Shown here: positions 63,756 through 64,000 of the stretch, piece after piece
How positions within the stretch are numbered: the stretch's first letter is position 1
Layout of the letters: each line of letters opens with the position of its first letter
IMG/VR virus record: IMGVR_UViG_3300008050_000038
Coordinates: 1-64,000 of that record
Source of the DNA: a virus
Length of the DNA: 64,000 bases
Reading direction: 5' to 3' (one strand)
Program-made: the position numbers and the translations under genes
Notes under the pieces: generated by a model
What the model saw: the letters and a program-made list of their open reading frames with translations, nothing else
Told to the model about the DNA's origin: nothing
Database searches by the model: none

Positions 63756-64000
63756 TAGAAAGGCAGATCATCATCAGTAGTTCTTCCATTTGTTACAACT
63801 TCAGGAGAAGTCGTCCAGTCTTCTTCTTCTTTAATAGTATCTGGAGTAACTAGTGTAGCTGTTGCCACATGTGTTCCCCACTTAAGATCCGCATTAAAAT
63901 CAGCATTGAATGAACCGTAATCATCGTTAAGAGCTTTAATAAATAAGTCATCACGTTGAGGTTTTACTCTACCAAAGTATTTAGTATATACTTGTTGGTA
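63755..64000 (-). CDS. Single-stranded DNA-binding protein, C-terminal part
   Basis: 81 in-window residues ending at the stop 63755-63757; the 5' end lies beyond the right edge. The final residues T-T-D-D-D-L-P-F match the acidic C-terminal tail of bacterial SSB proteins, which recruits replication and repair enzymes, and an acidic linker (E-E-E-D-W) precedes it. Upstream there is K-Y-F-G-R-V-K-P-Q-R-D-D-L-F-I-K-A-L. It heads the replication gene string and overlaps the primase start (TAATG). A different ssDNA-binding fold cannot be excluded without the N-terminus. Confidence 0.65.
   Translation of the reverse strand, partial: YQQVYTKYFGRVKPQRDDLFIKALNDDYGSFNADFNADLKWGTHVATATLVTPDTIKEEEDWTTSPEVVTNGRTTDDDLPF

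Noticed and set aside
1-64000. tRNA genes, integrase, repressor or attachment sites
   Set aside because: None could be recognised by eye in the short gaps between genes; nothing supports lysogeny in this window.

Overview
This window reads as part of the genome of a crAss-like podovirus (Crassvirales-type) infecting a marine Bacteroidota, probably a flavobacterium. The strongest support is a 4,079-residue virion protein that carries an Asp-Tyr-Asp-Ile-Asp motif in the context G-S-D-Y-D-I-D-K. This is the DxDxD active-site signature of the crAss-like virion RNA polymerase. It sits at the end of a long run of capsid, fibre, neck and giant cargo-protein genes, as in crAss-like genomes. Host evidence comes from four things: very AT-rich DNA, start codons preceded by A-rich leaders without Shine-Dalgarno sequences, GC[TM]D..x..NY.P.A..DDGSC repeats of a kind found in Bacteroidota surface proteins, and a phage-encoded secreted protein ending in what looks like a type IX secretion (T9SS) sorting tail. 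All names rest on motifs read by eye; no database search was run.

Layout. Bases 1-54,441 are read rightwards. (i) 1-4,900: major capsid protein (open to the left edge), two further virion proteins, and small capsid or decoration proteins, punctuated by two strong hairpins (1,461 and 4,915). (ii) 4,973-11,836: a Cys-rich virion protein, a 1,481-residue adhesin with GCTD repeats, a fibre, and a coiled-coil protein. (iii) 11,844-16,378: an envelope cassette of a signal-peptide outer-membrane barrel candidate, a 56-residue protein, two coil/membrane proteins of opposite topology, a membrane-anchored thioredoxin fold without CxxC, and a secreted 13-repeat protein with a T9SS-like tail. (iv) 16,388-22,993: two paralogous small structural proteins, an M15 endolysin, tail-fibre and LamG-type adhesin genes, and a holin. 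(v) 22,995-31,722: neck/ring and tail (muzzle-like) proteins. (vi) 31,726-54,441: ejected or cargo proteins, several with Lys/Arg-Gly-Gly motifs or glycine-rich membrane segments, ending in the zincin plus RNA polymerase polyprotein and a 1,736-residue protein with a RecB-like nuclease domain.

A bidirectional hairpin terminator at 54,447-54,472 separates this arm from a convergent leftward replication and metabolism arm (54,508-64,000). In transcription order that arm is: SSB-like protein (partial), Toprim primase, metallophosphoesterase, endonuclease I-like resolvase, a structured intergenic element, a zinc-ribbon protein, a radical SAM enzyme, a VWA/zincin protein, a MoxR-like AAA ATPase, an unknown protein, a second structured intergenic element, a 5'-3' exonuclease, an unknown protein and a DUF1599-like protein.

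Working model (inference): the virion polymerase and giant cargo proteins are injected with the DNA. The early leftward arm then replicates the genome. The late rightward arm builds the virion, lyses the cell with the M15 endolysin and 3TM-type holin, and sends a small group of proteins into the host periplasm, outer membrane and surface. That envelope group, the giant polymerase fusion, the AAA/VWA/radical SAM group and the two RNA-like elements are the most novel parts. Every gap longer than 100 bases is described; no gene-free stretch exceeds 300 bases.
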